Positions 51,596 to 63,901 of a stretch of 64,000 nucleotides of DNA are shown here, one piece after another. The stretch lies in assembly GCA_024704765.1 (NCBI GenBank), contig JAKMXF010000011.1, forward strand, positions 541,557 to 605,556, given 5' to 3'. Every line of letters starts with the position of its first letter. The stretch's first letter is position 1. A model generated the notes under the pieces. It had not been told where the DNA came from. It searched no databases and saw nothing but the letters and a program-made list of their open reading frames with translations. Source of the stretch: Oopsacas minuta (lineage: Eukaryota; Porifera; Hexactinellida; Lyssacinosida; Leucopsacidae). The position numbers were made by a program, and so were the translations under genes.

Positions 51596-52508
51596 ACTAC
51601 TTTTATCCGTATAGATCGCTCGAATTTATGTCTAATTGTTAGTGAAAGTATCGAATCATATTTTGAGTATGATACACTGTCACTTATCTCTTTGATTACA
51701 GTGAATTTATAGGGATGTCACATACTTCAGGTTGGTGGTTATTATCTAGCGAACCCAACCAGTTAGATAGATTTGTATCTTTCTAGCGAATGCAGGTATA
51801 TACAAGTACATAAGTGAAAATACCTCCTAGACTTGATTACGCCCTGCACTTGCACCAAGGCTTTACATTGTGCGAAAATGAAAATAACATCAGTAATTCC
51901 GTGTATAAGCTTATAGTCAGGGTTGCCGTGGGAATTCCTATGGCTTTTCCTATATGATTTCCACAGGACCTGCCCTGGGTCTTATGAAGAACAATGTCGT
52001 ATTACTTACTAAAGGGAAGGGAAATGTCTGTAATAGAATTACAGTTAAGAGAAAAAGAATAAATTCATCTAATGAGAATGCACATGAGTTGTTAACAGAG
52101 AATACTTGGGAATTCCCATAGGTATTCCCACGGAATCCCTGCTTATAGTAGTGGCTTTGCTATCTATAATGAATATATTGATTTTCCATAGTTTTATATC
52201 CTGCAGTTTTTTAGCACCATAAGTATGACCATACTGAAAAAATTATTCAATTCAACATTGAGTAATCTCCTCCTACTTCTGTCAATACGCATGTTATAAT
52301 CATACCCACGAGTGTTATTAAGATTCGACAAATCATTCTATTGCGGTATAAATGCAAAAATTGTATCTTTATTCAGCACTCATTTGATTCATTTTGGAAT
52401 ATTGTTCTCATCTAATGCAATCTTATCTTTTCAGTTTTATGCCAGATCAGATGAAAAGACTCTAACCAGTACTAAACGTAATATGTTTGCATTCAAAATA
52501 AATGTTTG
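51596..52508. other. Intergenic region with an hAT-type MITE
   Basis: Apart from the MITE at 51918-52141 (entered separately), no gene or structured element is recognised. Confidence 0.4.
51910..52149. mobile_element. hAT-type MITE with 8-bp target duplication
   Basis: The element is 51918-52141, with ends cagggttgccgtgggaattc and attcccacggaatccctg as inverted repeats. The eight bases cttatagt flank it on both sides (51910-51917, 52142-52149). It is 224 bp with no coding capacity. The exact duplication marks a clean insertion. Confidence 0.85.
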
Positions 52509-52784
52509 TTACTTGGTTGATCTAAATACGCAAAACCTTTGGAGTACTTTTACCGACACAATTCTAACGGTGTGTTCTGTATCATCAATTCCAATCCTAT
52601 CCCATTGCTCATAATATATGAATCCACTTGCGGGTATTCTTCTATTAAGAATACTTACAGTTCTGTCTTCATAATTCATGCATAGATACAAATCATAGGC
52701 TTCTAACGCTGGACCAAGTTGACTGGCTAATTCAATAAACTCCTTATTCAGTTTACTTAATTGATCGACTGGAATTTCTAGCAA
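52509..52784 (-). CDS. Possible single exon of an unknown gene
   Basis: A minus-strand frame encodes about 90 residues (IPVDQLSKLNKEFIELASQL ... ILNRRIPASGFIYYEQWDRI). It has no ATG; instead it is preceded on that strand by a pyrimidine-containing tract ending in gctag, a plausible acceptor near 52779. A CAAAG|GTTTTG donor-like site lies near 52530. The composition is protein-like and amphipathic. I recognise no family, and no neighbouring exon could be joined with confidence. Confidence 0.3.
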   Translation of the reverse strand: MLEIPVDQLSKLNKEFIELASQLGPALEAYDLYLCMNYEDRTVSILNRRIPASGFIYYEQWDRIGIDDTEHTVRIVSVKVLQRFCVFRSTK

Positions 52785-52970
52785 ATTAAAACATGTAAAA
52801 ATTCTAAATCCTATTACAACGTGTGAGAATTGGTTAACCGTTAAATTGTATGAATTTATGGCTATTCAATATACTTTTTACTGGCTATTGTGTGAGTGAA
52901 TGCCTGATCTTTGATTTGAGAGAAAAAAATTCGTACACAAATCAATAGAGCGAATAGCAGAATTTATGTA

Positions 52971-53129
52971 CAGCAAACTCTCGTTATAACGAAGTGCTCT
53001 GTACCCAGTTTCATTTCGCTATAAGCCGCATTTCCGTTGTATGGGGAGTAAAATCAATTCCTTCCAATCTATACGAGGTAAAGAATCACTTCATTATTAC
53101 CAGACATTCGTTTTAATGGGATTTTACTG
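52971..53129. mobile_element. MITE, 'cgttataacgaagtg' family, copy 1
   Basis: Ends cagcaaactctcgttataac and attcgttttaatgggatttt (then actg) are imperfect inverted repeats. A relative lies at 61755-61875. Fragments with similar words occur near 16528 and 58390-58530. Confidence 0.6.
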
Positions 53130-53302
53130 TGTATACTTTAGTAGTGGGAATGGCAGAACGATTTACGAAGCTATAATATGTACGTATAACACCTGATTTG
53201 TATGTAAAATATTATGCATAGATAATTGGATTATATTTTGTTTGTACAGAAAAAAATTATTTTTTAACTCATTATATCAGAATAGGAGAATTGTAGTTAG
53301 AA

Positions 53303-54490
53303 ATGGCAGCACGTAGATCGCCCCTACTGATACACAAGTTAGAGGGACACAGCTCTGAGATACATTCCGCACTGATTATCCCACGGGAGGAAGGCATCAT
53401 AACTGCAGGTGCAGATAAGACAGTACGTGTTTGGTTGAAGCGTGAGAATAATCAGTACTGGCCTAGCATTTGTCATTCAGCCAGTTCACCTTGCACTGCT
53501 TTGGCATATTTCCATGAACATAGACGGTTATTCGTAGGTCTTGCTAACGGACTAGTTGTACTGTTTGAACTATCCGAGGATTTGAATAGGATGGAAAGGA
53601 AAATGCTAACTGCTGCGCATCAGGCTCGTATTGATGATATAACATTCTGTCCATTAAATGAGTGGATATTGAGTGTGTCACGTGATAAGACATTTCAATG
53701 GCATTGTAGTCAAACAGCAAAACGGCTAGGTACGCTACGTACAAGTGGTTGGTGTACTAAAGTAGTTTTTGATAGCGAATCACAACTTGCTTTCGTAGCA
53801 GAGTATTCAGGCCAGATTTATGTACTCAAACTTGAAGCTGGTGGAAAATTGTCTGAAGTGAATACTCTAAAGGCCCATACAGGAAGTGTACAGACAATGT
53901 GTTGGGATAATGAGAGAAAAAGATTAATGTCTGGTGGCTATGACCAGACTATATTCATCTGGGATATAGCGGGGGGAAAAGGACAAACTTTTGAACTGAA
54001 TGGACATTTTTCTAAAATAAATTCTCTTTTCTACTCGCATGTGTCTCGTAAATTGATTTCCGCTTGTGATGATAAACAGCTAGGGATATGGGACTTGTCT
54101 ATTGACAGAGATGAGACTTGTATTTGGGAGGATAAAATGAATTGTCAGATTTGTGAGAAACCGTTTATCCTTAATTTCAAGGGAATGTTTGTACGGAAAG
54201 AAATGGGAAGACGCCAGCATCATTGTCGTAAATGTGGCAAAGCAATATGTGAAGTGTGTTCGGCACATTCAACTCGCTTACCTACAATGGGTTATGAGAA
54301 ATCAGTACGTGTGTGTAATGAATGCATGCGTGAAATTAGCCAAGAGGCGGACATGAAGCCTTTAGCTGTATTCTTTGACATAGGTGTAGCTATCAACAAG
54401 ATTGACATTGACATACAGTCTGGTATTATGATTGGTGCATCTAGTGATCGTGTGTTACGTGTATGGGATATCAAAGGATTTGTTATGTAG
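53303..54490 (+). CDS. WDFY2: WD-repeat and FYVE-domain protein (WDFY1/2-like)
   Basis: Single-exon 395-residue protein (human WDFY2 is 400). Six N-terminal WD repeats end in motifs such as ADKTVRVWLKR, SRDKTFQWHC, YDQTIFIWDIAG and DDKQLGIWDLS. A FYVE zinc finger at about 280-345 begins CQICEKPF and carries the basic phosphoinositide-binding motif RRQHHCRKCGKAICEVCS, ending RVCNECM. A seventh WD repeat closes the propeller (ASSDRVLRVWDIKGF). FYVE insertion before the last blade is the WDFY1/2 layout. These proteins sit on PI3P-rich early endosomes and scaffold Akt/PKC signalling. I cannot separate WDFY1 from WDFY2; this is probably the single pre-duplication orthologue. Confidence 0.93.
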   Translation: MAARRSPLLIHKLEGHSSEIHSALIIPREEGIITAGADKTVRVWLKRENNQYWPSICHSASSPCTALAYFHEHRRLFVGLANGLVVLFELSEDLNRMERKMLTAAHQARIDDITFCPLNEWILSVSRDKTFQWHCSQTAKRLGTLRTSGWCTKVVFDSESQLAFVAEYSGQIYVLKLEAGGKLSEVNTLKAHTGSVQTMCWDNERKRLMSGGYDQTIFIWDIAGGKGQTFELNGHFSKINSLFYSHVSRKLISACDDKQLGIWDLSIDRDETCIWEDKMNCQICEKPFILNFKGMFVRKEMGRRQHHCRKCGKAICEVCSAHSTRLPTMGYEKSVRVCNECMREISQEADMKPLAVFFDIGVAINKIDIDIQSGIMIGASSDRVLRVWDIKGFVM

Positions 54491-54886
54491 ATTATATATA
54501 CTTGTTATGTATTGTAACTTTACAGATTTATTCTATTCATTCTCTATGATTATTTTGTTGAATGAGTGTAATACAATAATCTACAAACTCATATAATTAT
54601 ATAGCATATCCATTGTAATATGCTTTGTGTAGACACTCGAAATACCACACCATATGTTAATGTGGTATGTGATACATTCATGCTCGTGAATGGTCCCAGA
54701 ATTGGATTACTTGATGAATTCGAAATACAGTAACTCTGCTTAATATTTTGGGAAGCTGTAAATTTTCAAATCCTAACATCAGCTTTCTCGATTTTTATCC
54801 AAAATATTTCCATTATATCAATACATACAATGAGGCGGCATTTGCAATACTGCACATAAAGTTGTAAATTATATCTTGTATTTTCA
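54491..54886. other. Intergenic region upstream of 5S copy 2
   Basis: AT-rich. No gene or repeat is recognised. The region includes the 3' UTR of the WD-FYVE gene. Confidence 0.35.
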
Positions 54887-55002
54887 GCTACGGCCATACC
54901 ATGTTGGCAACACCAGTTCTCGTCCGATCACTGAAGTTAAGCAACATTGGGCCAGGATAGTACCACGATCGGAGACGGCGCGGGAACACCTGGTGCTGTA
55001 GC
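54887..55002 (+). rRNA. 5S ribosomal RNA gene, copy 2
   Basis: Same 116-base body as copy 1, from GCTACGGCCATACC to GGTGCTGTAGC, followed by five T residues for Pol III termination. Box A-like and box C-like internal promoter words are present, and the ends pair in helix I. Roughly 45 bases beyond the terminator (gttcattttcttttgggg and following) are shared with copy 1, while the upstream flank is different. The shared tail suggests that the two genes moved as a unit. Confidence 0.93.
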
Positions 55003-55616
55003 TTTTTGTTCATTTTCTTTTGGGGATAACCTTATCGTTGTTCCCTCACAACCATCATTTTTGGCAATTTAAGCTCGGATTTTTGTTTTGTTTTGCCAAC
55101 CTTGTCATGATTTCTGTTTCTGCTTCGGTTGTACTAGCATTAGGTCATCCCTGTTTCACTGAACGGAACGGACAAGTTGTATAGAATTTTCTTGAATAAG
55201 ATCGTTTGACAGCCTCCTAGGTATTGATTTCGTAGAATTGTGAATTTTCAAATTGAAGGAATTCAACATATCAAATGTGTACCCATTTGCATTTCATACA
55301 AAACTTCAAGTGGCATAGTATGGGTATTGGGGAATTTTTCCAATTTCTAATTGTGAATAATTTGTATTCTAACATCTAACGTGTACAATGCAAATTACCT
55401 TTCGCTGAACTACATTCAATAGCAAAGCCAAGGGAATCAAAACTTTTTCGAGGGAAACTTCTCTACGCTGTATTGTTGAAATTTGCACAATTTGCCACAA
55501 ACAATAAATAGTGATTGGATTCTCAGAACTTACCTAAACTAACTGTCACTGAAAACTACTCTACAATATTTTACTTTTCAATTACACCTCTTTCCAGTCG
55601 GTACAATAGTTATAGC
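55003..55616. other. Intergenic region upstream of ODAD3
   Basis: Starts with the conserved 3' tail of the 5S unit; the rest has no recognised gene. A second in-frame ATG at 55515 could extend ODAD3 by 34 residues, but that stretch looks like an intron tail or 5' UTR. Confidence 0.35.
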
Positions 55617-58600
55617 ATGAGTGAGGCAGTAGTGTTGGAGATAGAAGATCTTCGTAAAAAGATAACTCTATACGAAGGCAATCATAAGGCGCATTATGAA
55701 GGAATGGAATGGACAATCAAGCATAACAAAGAACTTCTCTCAAAACTACGTGCAGATAACAAGGAACTACAGAAACAACTCAGGTTCAAAGCTGAAGAGG
55801 GAGATATGGTGACTCAGGCTTTTGAGAATCTCGGTAAGACTCTACCACCTGATTACAGGAACGTGTCAGTGCACCAGGTATGTTGCTATGGAGATAATTT
55901 TATTTCGTATTTCAAAATACATGAAAATCTCAATATTATGAAACTCACAAGTTACCCAAATTTATGTTTCGTAATGTTTTAATTACTCTTACAAAACTCT
56001 TTACGATACAACTTAGACCTTTTTTCTTGAATACTAGCATTCTTGCCCACTGTCTCGCTTTTTGTACTTTTATGTTGACTATTTTGACCAAAAACATACC
56101 GAAAAGCTGAATTTCCAACTCTTCAGTAGCCAAACTAATAAAATAGACACCATTAATGAGCATATTAAACCATTTATACCTTATTAACCGCTTGTCACAA
56201 TTTACTGACACTATCTGCTTAGTTTTGTTCCTGGCCAAGTGAACCCGATCTTCCAATAACTCACTGTCCCACTTAATTAAAACTCTCAGATATTATTATA
56301 GTTGGTAGAATGAGCATGTTTAAAGCGATCATCTGTCCCTAGGCTAAAGAGAGATTTGATCAGGGTATAGCTGGTTTCCTTAAGAAACACAATCTACTCA
56401 AACATCAGATAAAGAAACGAGAAGATGAGCGTAATCATCTCAGTTCTCAGCTATCACAGCTAGAACTACAAAGCAAGGATCTGTCTAACTTGGATTGTCC
56501 CGAGGGTAAGGAGTTAAGATCTCTTGAGAATCAGCTGGATAAGATTAAGATTAAGTTATCAGAGGCACAACATATTCAGAAGATTTATCAGGAAATTATT
56601 CAGAAGTTACAGGTAACAAGCAGTTTAAAATGTCCCTCAATCTTTATTTACTAATTTTCATTGAAATTATGGTCTTATCCAGGTCTAAGCTGTGCACTTA
56701 ATCGATGGATTTTCAATAATTATGGTAAAACATCCATTTTAAGTACTGAAATTTTTCTTATGCTTTAAAATTGGATCGTTTTCCAAGTAACACCTCAGCC
56801 GTGCCTCAAACGAAAGCTCAATTTGAGCATTCACACAAGTCTTCCAATTTAGGAGGTTTTACTGTACGTATGTATATATAATGGGACCTGTATAATCCAA
56901 TGTATTATCAGGGAGACCTCTATAATCAATCCTACAGCGTTTCTGATCTGAAATAGCTGACAATACAAGTGTACCTGCATAATCTGACACAGTTTCTATG
57001 TCCCATCGAGTGTCGAATCATGCAGGTTCCACTGTACAGTGGTGTTCGCATATTAGCAATTCGTCTAATAGCCAAATCCACATATTAGCAACTGTTTTCA
57101 TGGAAATAGAAACCATTTTTGTATGGTAAATAATGCATATAGCCAATACGCGTATTAGCAAGGAAAATCATCCAAAATAAGATTGATAATAGGCGAACAG
57201 TATTTAGACGTGCGAAATCAACTAAGTAACCCATATCTTAAACTAAATGCATATATTCTAGACGCGGAAGAAATGAAAATGCTTTTACCCTATTATGCAA
57301 TTAGAAACTGTATGAAACCCTGAATGAGGTACAAAATATGTAATTGTGTCTCTGCAACAATGCAATTAAATCAGGGTTGGTAGGTTTTGTCCATGTGGTA
57401 AAATCGTCCTGTCCAAAACCTCTTAACTGGGCAAAACTGGTCGAAATCTATTTGTAATACTAGTGCATGTTATATGGTGAATAAATCGATGTATAATTTG
57501 CCTAGATTCGTTCCCACTAAGAGCTATATCGCAAAGCTCATGTGTTACAAAGTTTTTGAATTTTAATGCTTTTCCACCACGTTGCCGATTCCAATGCATC
57601 TTCTGCACATTCAATATAGACTATAGATGCGGAAAATGGTGTTGCCTTTGCCTGAAACTGATAAAGTTGCGGCGAAAGGGAAGCATTTAGTAGAATTAGC
57701 AAACTCCTCACTATTTCCTGTGTTTATATGGAAGCCTCTGTCCCATATTCTTCGGATTGGTCATGTTGGTTAGGAAGTGAAATAAGATCTCCCAAAAGTT
57801 TTGTACGTTTTCTTATTACTCAAGGTTATAGCATACCTATGGATATAGTATTGACCGGTAAAAACGAGGTTTTTCCCGCTGTCCGTCCGTGTCCAAAACC
57901 AGTTTTGTACAGGCCCAAACCCAACCCTAAATTAATTAGCCCATTCCTATACGTATCTGAAAGAATTGGCAGATATAAATGTCACTGAATAATATATTCT
58001 GTTAATAGGAAGAGAGATTATGGTTTGACACTCTCCTTACAGAAGTAGAACAGAATATCAAAATACGTAAGAAGGATTTTGATAAATTGTCAGATGTATA
58101 TGCAGAAGCAGTGACAGCTAGTTATGTGGCTAAGGAAGATCTCTCCGTAGCTGATCTACATTTCGTAGATGCGAGGAGGGAGAGAGAGAAAATTCTAGAA
58201 GAATTCAAGAAGAAGGTAAATATTACATGTTCGCGATTAGAATCCATTTTGCCTATTTGAGTTCGTTCAGGGGTGATAATTGCATAACTATTGACAAAAC
58301 CTATGATTTTGCAATGCAATTAGGATACATTTCTGTTTGAACAGATTAATTCAGCAACGAATGATCGTTACAAATAACTCTTGTTATTTCGAATATGGAT
58401 ACCTCGAAATTTCCGCTTATATCGAAGTCTTAAATCTTGTAAATATGGACCCAAATCGTCAAAGTCCCCGTATAGTGAAGTAATTATCGCGGTCCCTTGA
58501 GCTTCAAAAAAACGGGAGTTGACTGTACGTATTTAATATTTGACGAGTTATCTAGTTGTTAGCTTCCCCAAACAGTGTAGTTAATTAATATTTAGTGTAT

Positions 58601-59736
58601 ATGTATACATAATTTACTGGAATACTATTAGGTGGATCTACAGAAGGAACAAGCAGAGAAAATAGAGAAAAGACTACAGAGATCTAGCACAGATCTATCA
58701 GATGAAATGGAGCCGTTAGTAGAACAGACTGAAACTAAAGATATATCTGCAATACAGCAGCAGAGACTGCTTACTTATGAGGAAGCTATGGAGGTTATAA
58801 AAGACGCTACTGGAGTATCTGGCATACAGGATGTGGTGAAGAGATTCCTGACTCAAGGTTATAGTTGTACACAGTGGTGTTCGCCTATTAGCTATTCTCC
58901 TAGTACAAGTTTTTCTGGGTCTTAGAGTGCAATAAGTATTTCATTTTTCAAACCAAAAATTGGTTTCATTCATCTAAATACAAAATATTCTGATAGTAGT
59001 ATATGAACACATTTTATCTTAAACACTATTTCCTTTCCTACTATCACTCAGATTATTATACGTTAAAATAGGTGATACACAAGAACATCTGATACATCTG
59101 AAGGAAGAGAACACTACAATACTAGCTAAAGCTAGACAAGACAGGACAGTACTAGCTAGTAAATATGAAGAGAAGAAATACTCAGGAGAGAGTAGAGTAT
59201 CTACTGGAGAGAAAGCATTAGAAGACTTCAATGTAAAGCTACAGGAATCTGAGAAACAGAGAGATACTGCTAAGACCGAAGCAGATCGTTTCAATCGTAT
59301 ACTTAACGAGACTAAATCAGGTGTAGAACATCTAGCTGGTAAACTCTCACAACTCAAAGCACCAAGACCTCCTGGCCCTAAACCACAAGGAGATATAAGT
59401 GAGGAAGAGAGAATTCTAGAACTACTGTATTTATGCGAACAGAAGCTAGTATCGTTGAGTGAAGAATTAGCTGGTAAAGATTTAGATGAAATACAACGTG
59501 AGATAGAAGACCAACAATTCCGTAATGCTATAGAAGGGAAACTACCCACTACAAATATTCGTGTTAAATTACCATCAGCTACAACCTCTGGAATTGATGA
59601 TGATGATTTAGGAGGTGATGAAGCTATTTTCTCTAGAGATATGGCTAAACGTGCGACCCGAGAGCTTATCGATCAACAAACTAAGAAGAAAGTTACTGCT
59701 TCTTCCGATGATACTAAGAAAATACGGAAACGATAA
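55617..59736 (+). CDS. ODAD3: ODAD3/CCDC151, outer dynein arm docking complex subunit
   Basis: Five exons: 55617-55877, 56343-56612, 58009-58215, 58632-58857, 59072-59736. The first three introns are phase 0 and the last is phase 1; all are GT-AG. The product is about 542 residues (human 595), almost entirely coiled coil. Blocks that match CCDC151 include IEDLRKKITLYEGNHKAHYE, MEWTIKHNKELLSKLRADNK, MEVIKDATGVSGIQDVVKRF followed by LTQGDTQEHL (the exon 4-5 join), and near the C-terminus EGKLPTTNIRVKLPS. ODAD3 belongs to the complex that docks outer dynein arms to doublet microtubules in motile cilia. The start at 55617 (MSEAVVLEIEDL) is chosen over 55515 because the conserved coil begins there. 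Intron 2 carries MITE debris. Confidence 0.92.
56613..58008. other. ODAD3 intron 2 with two MITE-like elements
   Basis: At about 56880-57036 ends gggacctgtataatcca and gcaggttccactgta form inverted repeats related to 16890-17068. At about 57030-57165 a second element is built on the words tattagcaa and ctaatagcc. An 86-residue frame at 57728 has no recognisable content and is not supported as coding. Confidence 0.55.
58216..58631. other. ODAD3 intron 3
   Basis: A GT-AG intron of 416 bases. Near 58380-58530 it holds degenerate words of the 'cgttataacgaagtg' MITE family (atatcgaagtct, gtatagtgaagt, gggagttgactgta). Confidence 0.5.
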
Positions 59737-60042
59737 GTTTATCAATTCTTATGTATAATTACTATATAGGATTGTCTCAGGGTGTACTTTGAACTGAGCT
59801 TGTATGTATGTTAACTCTTGTATCACTTGTAACCACATGACGTATGTGATGACGTCACTATCTATACATTAAATCTTCTGGCTTGATCTACTTTAAATAT
59901 GTTTACATCTTTATCTTTGTAAAATTGAGGGAAATTTTGATATATCTTTGCTTGAACTTACTATTTGTGTTTTAATGCGCTTTGTCAATCTAGGCCAGTT
60001 GCGTTAAATTGCGATGTCTGTATCACAATTCTATCATTACAG

Positions 60043-63000
60043 CTAGTACAACTCTATATTGCATAGATAGATCTAGCAATCCATTTGTAACATGGAGATA
60101 CGTGAGTCTAGATGGCACAATTAGTAATCTAGAAGCTGATACAGAGCTAGAGACTGGGATTAGTTTGTTAACGGTAGGCATAGATGAACCTGGATACTAC
60201 AACTGTGAAGTGAATGAAGATGGCGGATATACTTATACTGTAGCAATTCTTAACACATCAATATATACAGGTAGATATTATAGTTTGCACAATTTCTGCT
60301 GTGTAGTTTGTTTATCTTTATGTTTTTCATACTTTCCAACAGTCCGACATTTCCGAACGTAAATACATAAATTATGAATTACAATTATCTAGCTGGAATG
60401 GATGGAGAAACATATACATACACTATTGGAGTAGATGCAGACAATATTTTCCTATTCTGTTACAATAGTATGGTAGCTTTTTCTGAGACTGGTATGACAG
60501 ATCTTACCACAAGCGAAGATGTAGCAAACCCATTAGAAATAAGCAATTTACCCAATATTGGAATGAGTCGTCAATTTGAGTGTACTTATATCACTGACGG
60601 ATAATCGTTACACGATTTTGATCTCCTTATTAGAGGTTTGTTCTATTCAATTGTTTTTATACAATGGTACCTGGACCCTCCCATAGACTGCAATACATAT
60701 TTACAGATCATGTGGAGCCCTGCTGTCGTCAGTGGAGCAAAAAGGAGTGGTTGTAATGCCAGTCTATTGTACTTCCTATGATCGGAAGTTCGCGGTATTT
60801 GCAAAGGAAGTTCATGCAAAATTACATTCGTAAATATGCGAACACTAGGTATATTCGCCGATAATATATGATTAGAGTATATTGTAAAGATTGATGGAAT
60901 GCTAATGACATTATATTTACTGAATTCACTAAAATATACTCTTGTCTACAGGACCACCCGTGATAATACTGGAGGAAAGAACCACGTCCTACTACGAGCT
61001 ACTATCTCCTGATATCAACAGAGCTTTTGTTAACCTAATGGTAGAAAACGTAGGTATGCATGTAGATACTCCTGGTAGATGGCAGAGACCAGATGATACA
61101 TTTGTGGGAGACAATTCAATAATATTCCAAACTTTTGATACAACCCATCAAGGTTTATACAAGTTCTATATAATGAACTGGGATAATGAAGAAACGCTAG
61201 CTATACAGATAATACTAACAGGTATGTGATTGCAATACTACGTATATTTTCATTAGCAATTAGAGTCACAAGCCAATTCGCGTGGTTTAGATTGCGAATT
61301 GTGCCTCTTCAAAATAGACAATATACAAATGTTATGATTTCACCGATCCTCACCTACTTGTTTGTATTATTTTGGAAAAGTTGATATTTTCTATAAATAT
61401 TTAGTTTATCCATTTGGAGAGAAGATTGATTCAAATACATACATCGCCTTAGAAAACAACTCTCTCTTACTTGCTAATACAATTATTTACTGCATAACAG
61501 AGGAACAAGCTTCAGACCCGGTATATTGGTTCTACTACCCTAGTAATCAACATAGAATGAGCAAATCTCCTACAATTGATCCTGACACAGGAATTAGTAT
61601 ACTATCAGTACAAACAAATGAACCAGGATCCTATGAATGTCAGGTTACGTTTATGGCGACAACCAGAAGCTATATATTTAGTCTGCAGGATCCATCACTT
61701 GTTACTGGTGAGTTTATTGTGACTTGAATCGTGAATTCCATTTTTAATAAAATATAGTAAACTCTCTTTATAACGAAGTGATTCTTTCCCCTAAATCTTG
61801 AAAGTTATTGAAATTACTCGCTTACAATGAAATGAAACTAGTTCCGAGCACTTTGTTTTAACGAGAATTATACTTTAGTAATTGAAGATACGAATTCTTT
61901 CACTTATACAAAGGATATTGACAGAACTGATACATCTCTGCTTTGTAACAAACCTGATAACAGTGTTCCACGCCTTTCCTATTATTGGTACAGCTTTAAC
62001 ACCGAAGTAGGTACTAGAGATCTTTTTGACGTTGGTGGATTAAGTGCAACTGTTGATGGAAAGCAAACTTTGGAATGCTTTAATAATGACGCGCTTTATA
62101 CTATTCTCGTTGTTGACATATTGTTCCAAGGTTTGATGATTAGAATAACATTAGAATACTGAGTAGAAGTATATATCTGGGTTATTCTGTCGTTAGGGAT
62201 TAAATAGATACACTATGCTTATGCTCATTTTTTCTTTTCAAACAAGGTCCTCCCGAAATCACCCTAGATACAGGAATGGGTGAGAGTTATTCTTCTCTAA
62301 CTCCTGGTGACAACACAGCTAGTATTAATCTTCTTACAAAGAATGTAATTCTAGCAACCGTTCTAGCTGGTAGATGGCAGAGACCAAATGGAACATTTGT
62401 TGAAGATAACTCCATACCATTCTCAGCTTTTGAGATATCAGATCAGGGAATATACAAGTTCTATGTTATTAATTGGGAGAGCATAGAAACACTAGCTATT
62501 CAGATCCAGCTTACAGGTATGATGGGATTATTTTGAAGAAAATAGCCCACATATATACTAGATAGTATTTAGCCATGGGTAATATATTTTGTTTATCTGC
62601 TTGGATATTGTTTAAGGTCATGTTGAGACACTCATAGCTAGGTTGGAGGTGGAGATTTCTTATCAGATACGAAATCAAATCTACTATCCATGGTGGTTAA
62701 CAATCGAATATTATATAGAGGGGACTAATGTCATTCAATCATTTGATTGTTAGTTATGATATTCTAGTGTATCCATTTGGAGAAGAGATTGCTCTAAGAG
62801 AATACAACTATTTGGAAGATCTCTCAGTACTGACTACCAATACTACTCTATATTGCATAACAGATGTGATAGATATTCCTGAGGTAATCTGGAAGTATGA
62901 AGATCTAGAAGGTGTGAACACATCCCAATCAGCTGAAACTGATTTCTTCACTGGGTTTAGTTCGTTACTCGTGACTACAGACAAAGTAGGCTACTACAGC

Positions 63001-63901
63001 TGTTATGTAACTGAAAATGGTGCCAGTAAGACGTATTCAATTGCAGTCATAGATACAGAAGTGTACAAAGGTATGCAACATTAATGTGCTATATTTCTAA
63101 CTACAGTGGAATGTGAATTTCGGGACAAGACGAACAATTAATTACACAAATCAGGTCTCTACAATAGTTAGTCAATTGGTATTACTTTGGTTAATACGAA
63201 AACAAATTGTGACCTTTTTTGAGCTAACTATTAACGAGTTTACACTGTAGTTGTATATTCAAATTCAAATAGCAGAGCTTTCATATTTACAATTCTCATA
63301 TTTTCTATTCTTCAGTCCTTGAGGCTGCACAGCCATTCACTTACACTGTCAAGATAGACAGAGATATTGCTTTCCTATTCTGTCACAAACCTGACAACTC
63401 TGTTCCCTTTGGAGCAATCGGTTGGAGAGAGATGGATACCAGTGAGAGGAGGCAGAACCCTCTAAACATTGCAGACATTCCTGACGACGGAAACACCCAT
63501 ACAATGGAATGTTTAGATGCCTTGGATGATACTCCAATATTCAATGTACAAATCCTCATTCAAGGTTTGTGTATTAGATTTAAGTATATCATTATGTATC
63601 AGTATTGAAACTATTCTAATCCTATCAACAGGACCACCTGTCATAACACTGAACACAGGATCTATGGTATCCTACCCTCTACTTTCTGAAAACACCAATA
63701 AAGCTTATCTTGACCTACTCTCACGGAATGTAGCCCTATCTGTTAATCTAGTCGGGAGATGGCAACTACCAGATAACTCTTGGGTCACAACAAGCTCAAT
63801 GACATTCCTCACATTTCAACTATTTGATCAGGGGTTGTACAAGTTCTATGTTACTGATTTGGATAATGTGGATACACTTGCTATTCAGATAGATCTTACA
63901 G
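60043..63901 (+). repeat. Tandem array of A-B-C Ig exon cassettes, period ~1.3-1.4 kb
   Basis: C exons start at 60952, 62247 and 63632 (spacing 1,295 and 1,385). C exons are exactly 270 bases in all three units. A2 and A3 are both 303 bases. B exons are 243, 252 and 249. Conservation is high in C (GRWQRP, VEDNS/VGDNS, ETLAIQI) and lower in A and B. Introns do not obviously match beyond their ends, so the duplications are old enough for introns to diverge while exon sizes are held. Confidence 0.85.

Noticed and set aside
55515-55616. Upstream in-frame ATG for ODAD3
   Set aside because: The extra 34 residues are not coil-like and a pyrimidine-rich tract with AG lies just before the conserved start, so the shorter start is preferred.
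57728-57988. 86-residue open frame inside ODAD3 intron 2
   Set aside because: No similarity that I recognise. Its start and end do not fit splice sites that would preserve the ODAD3 coil.
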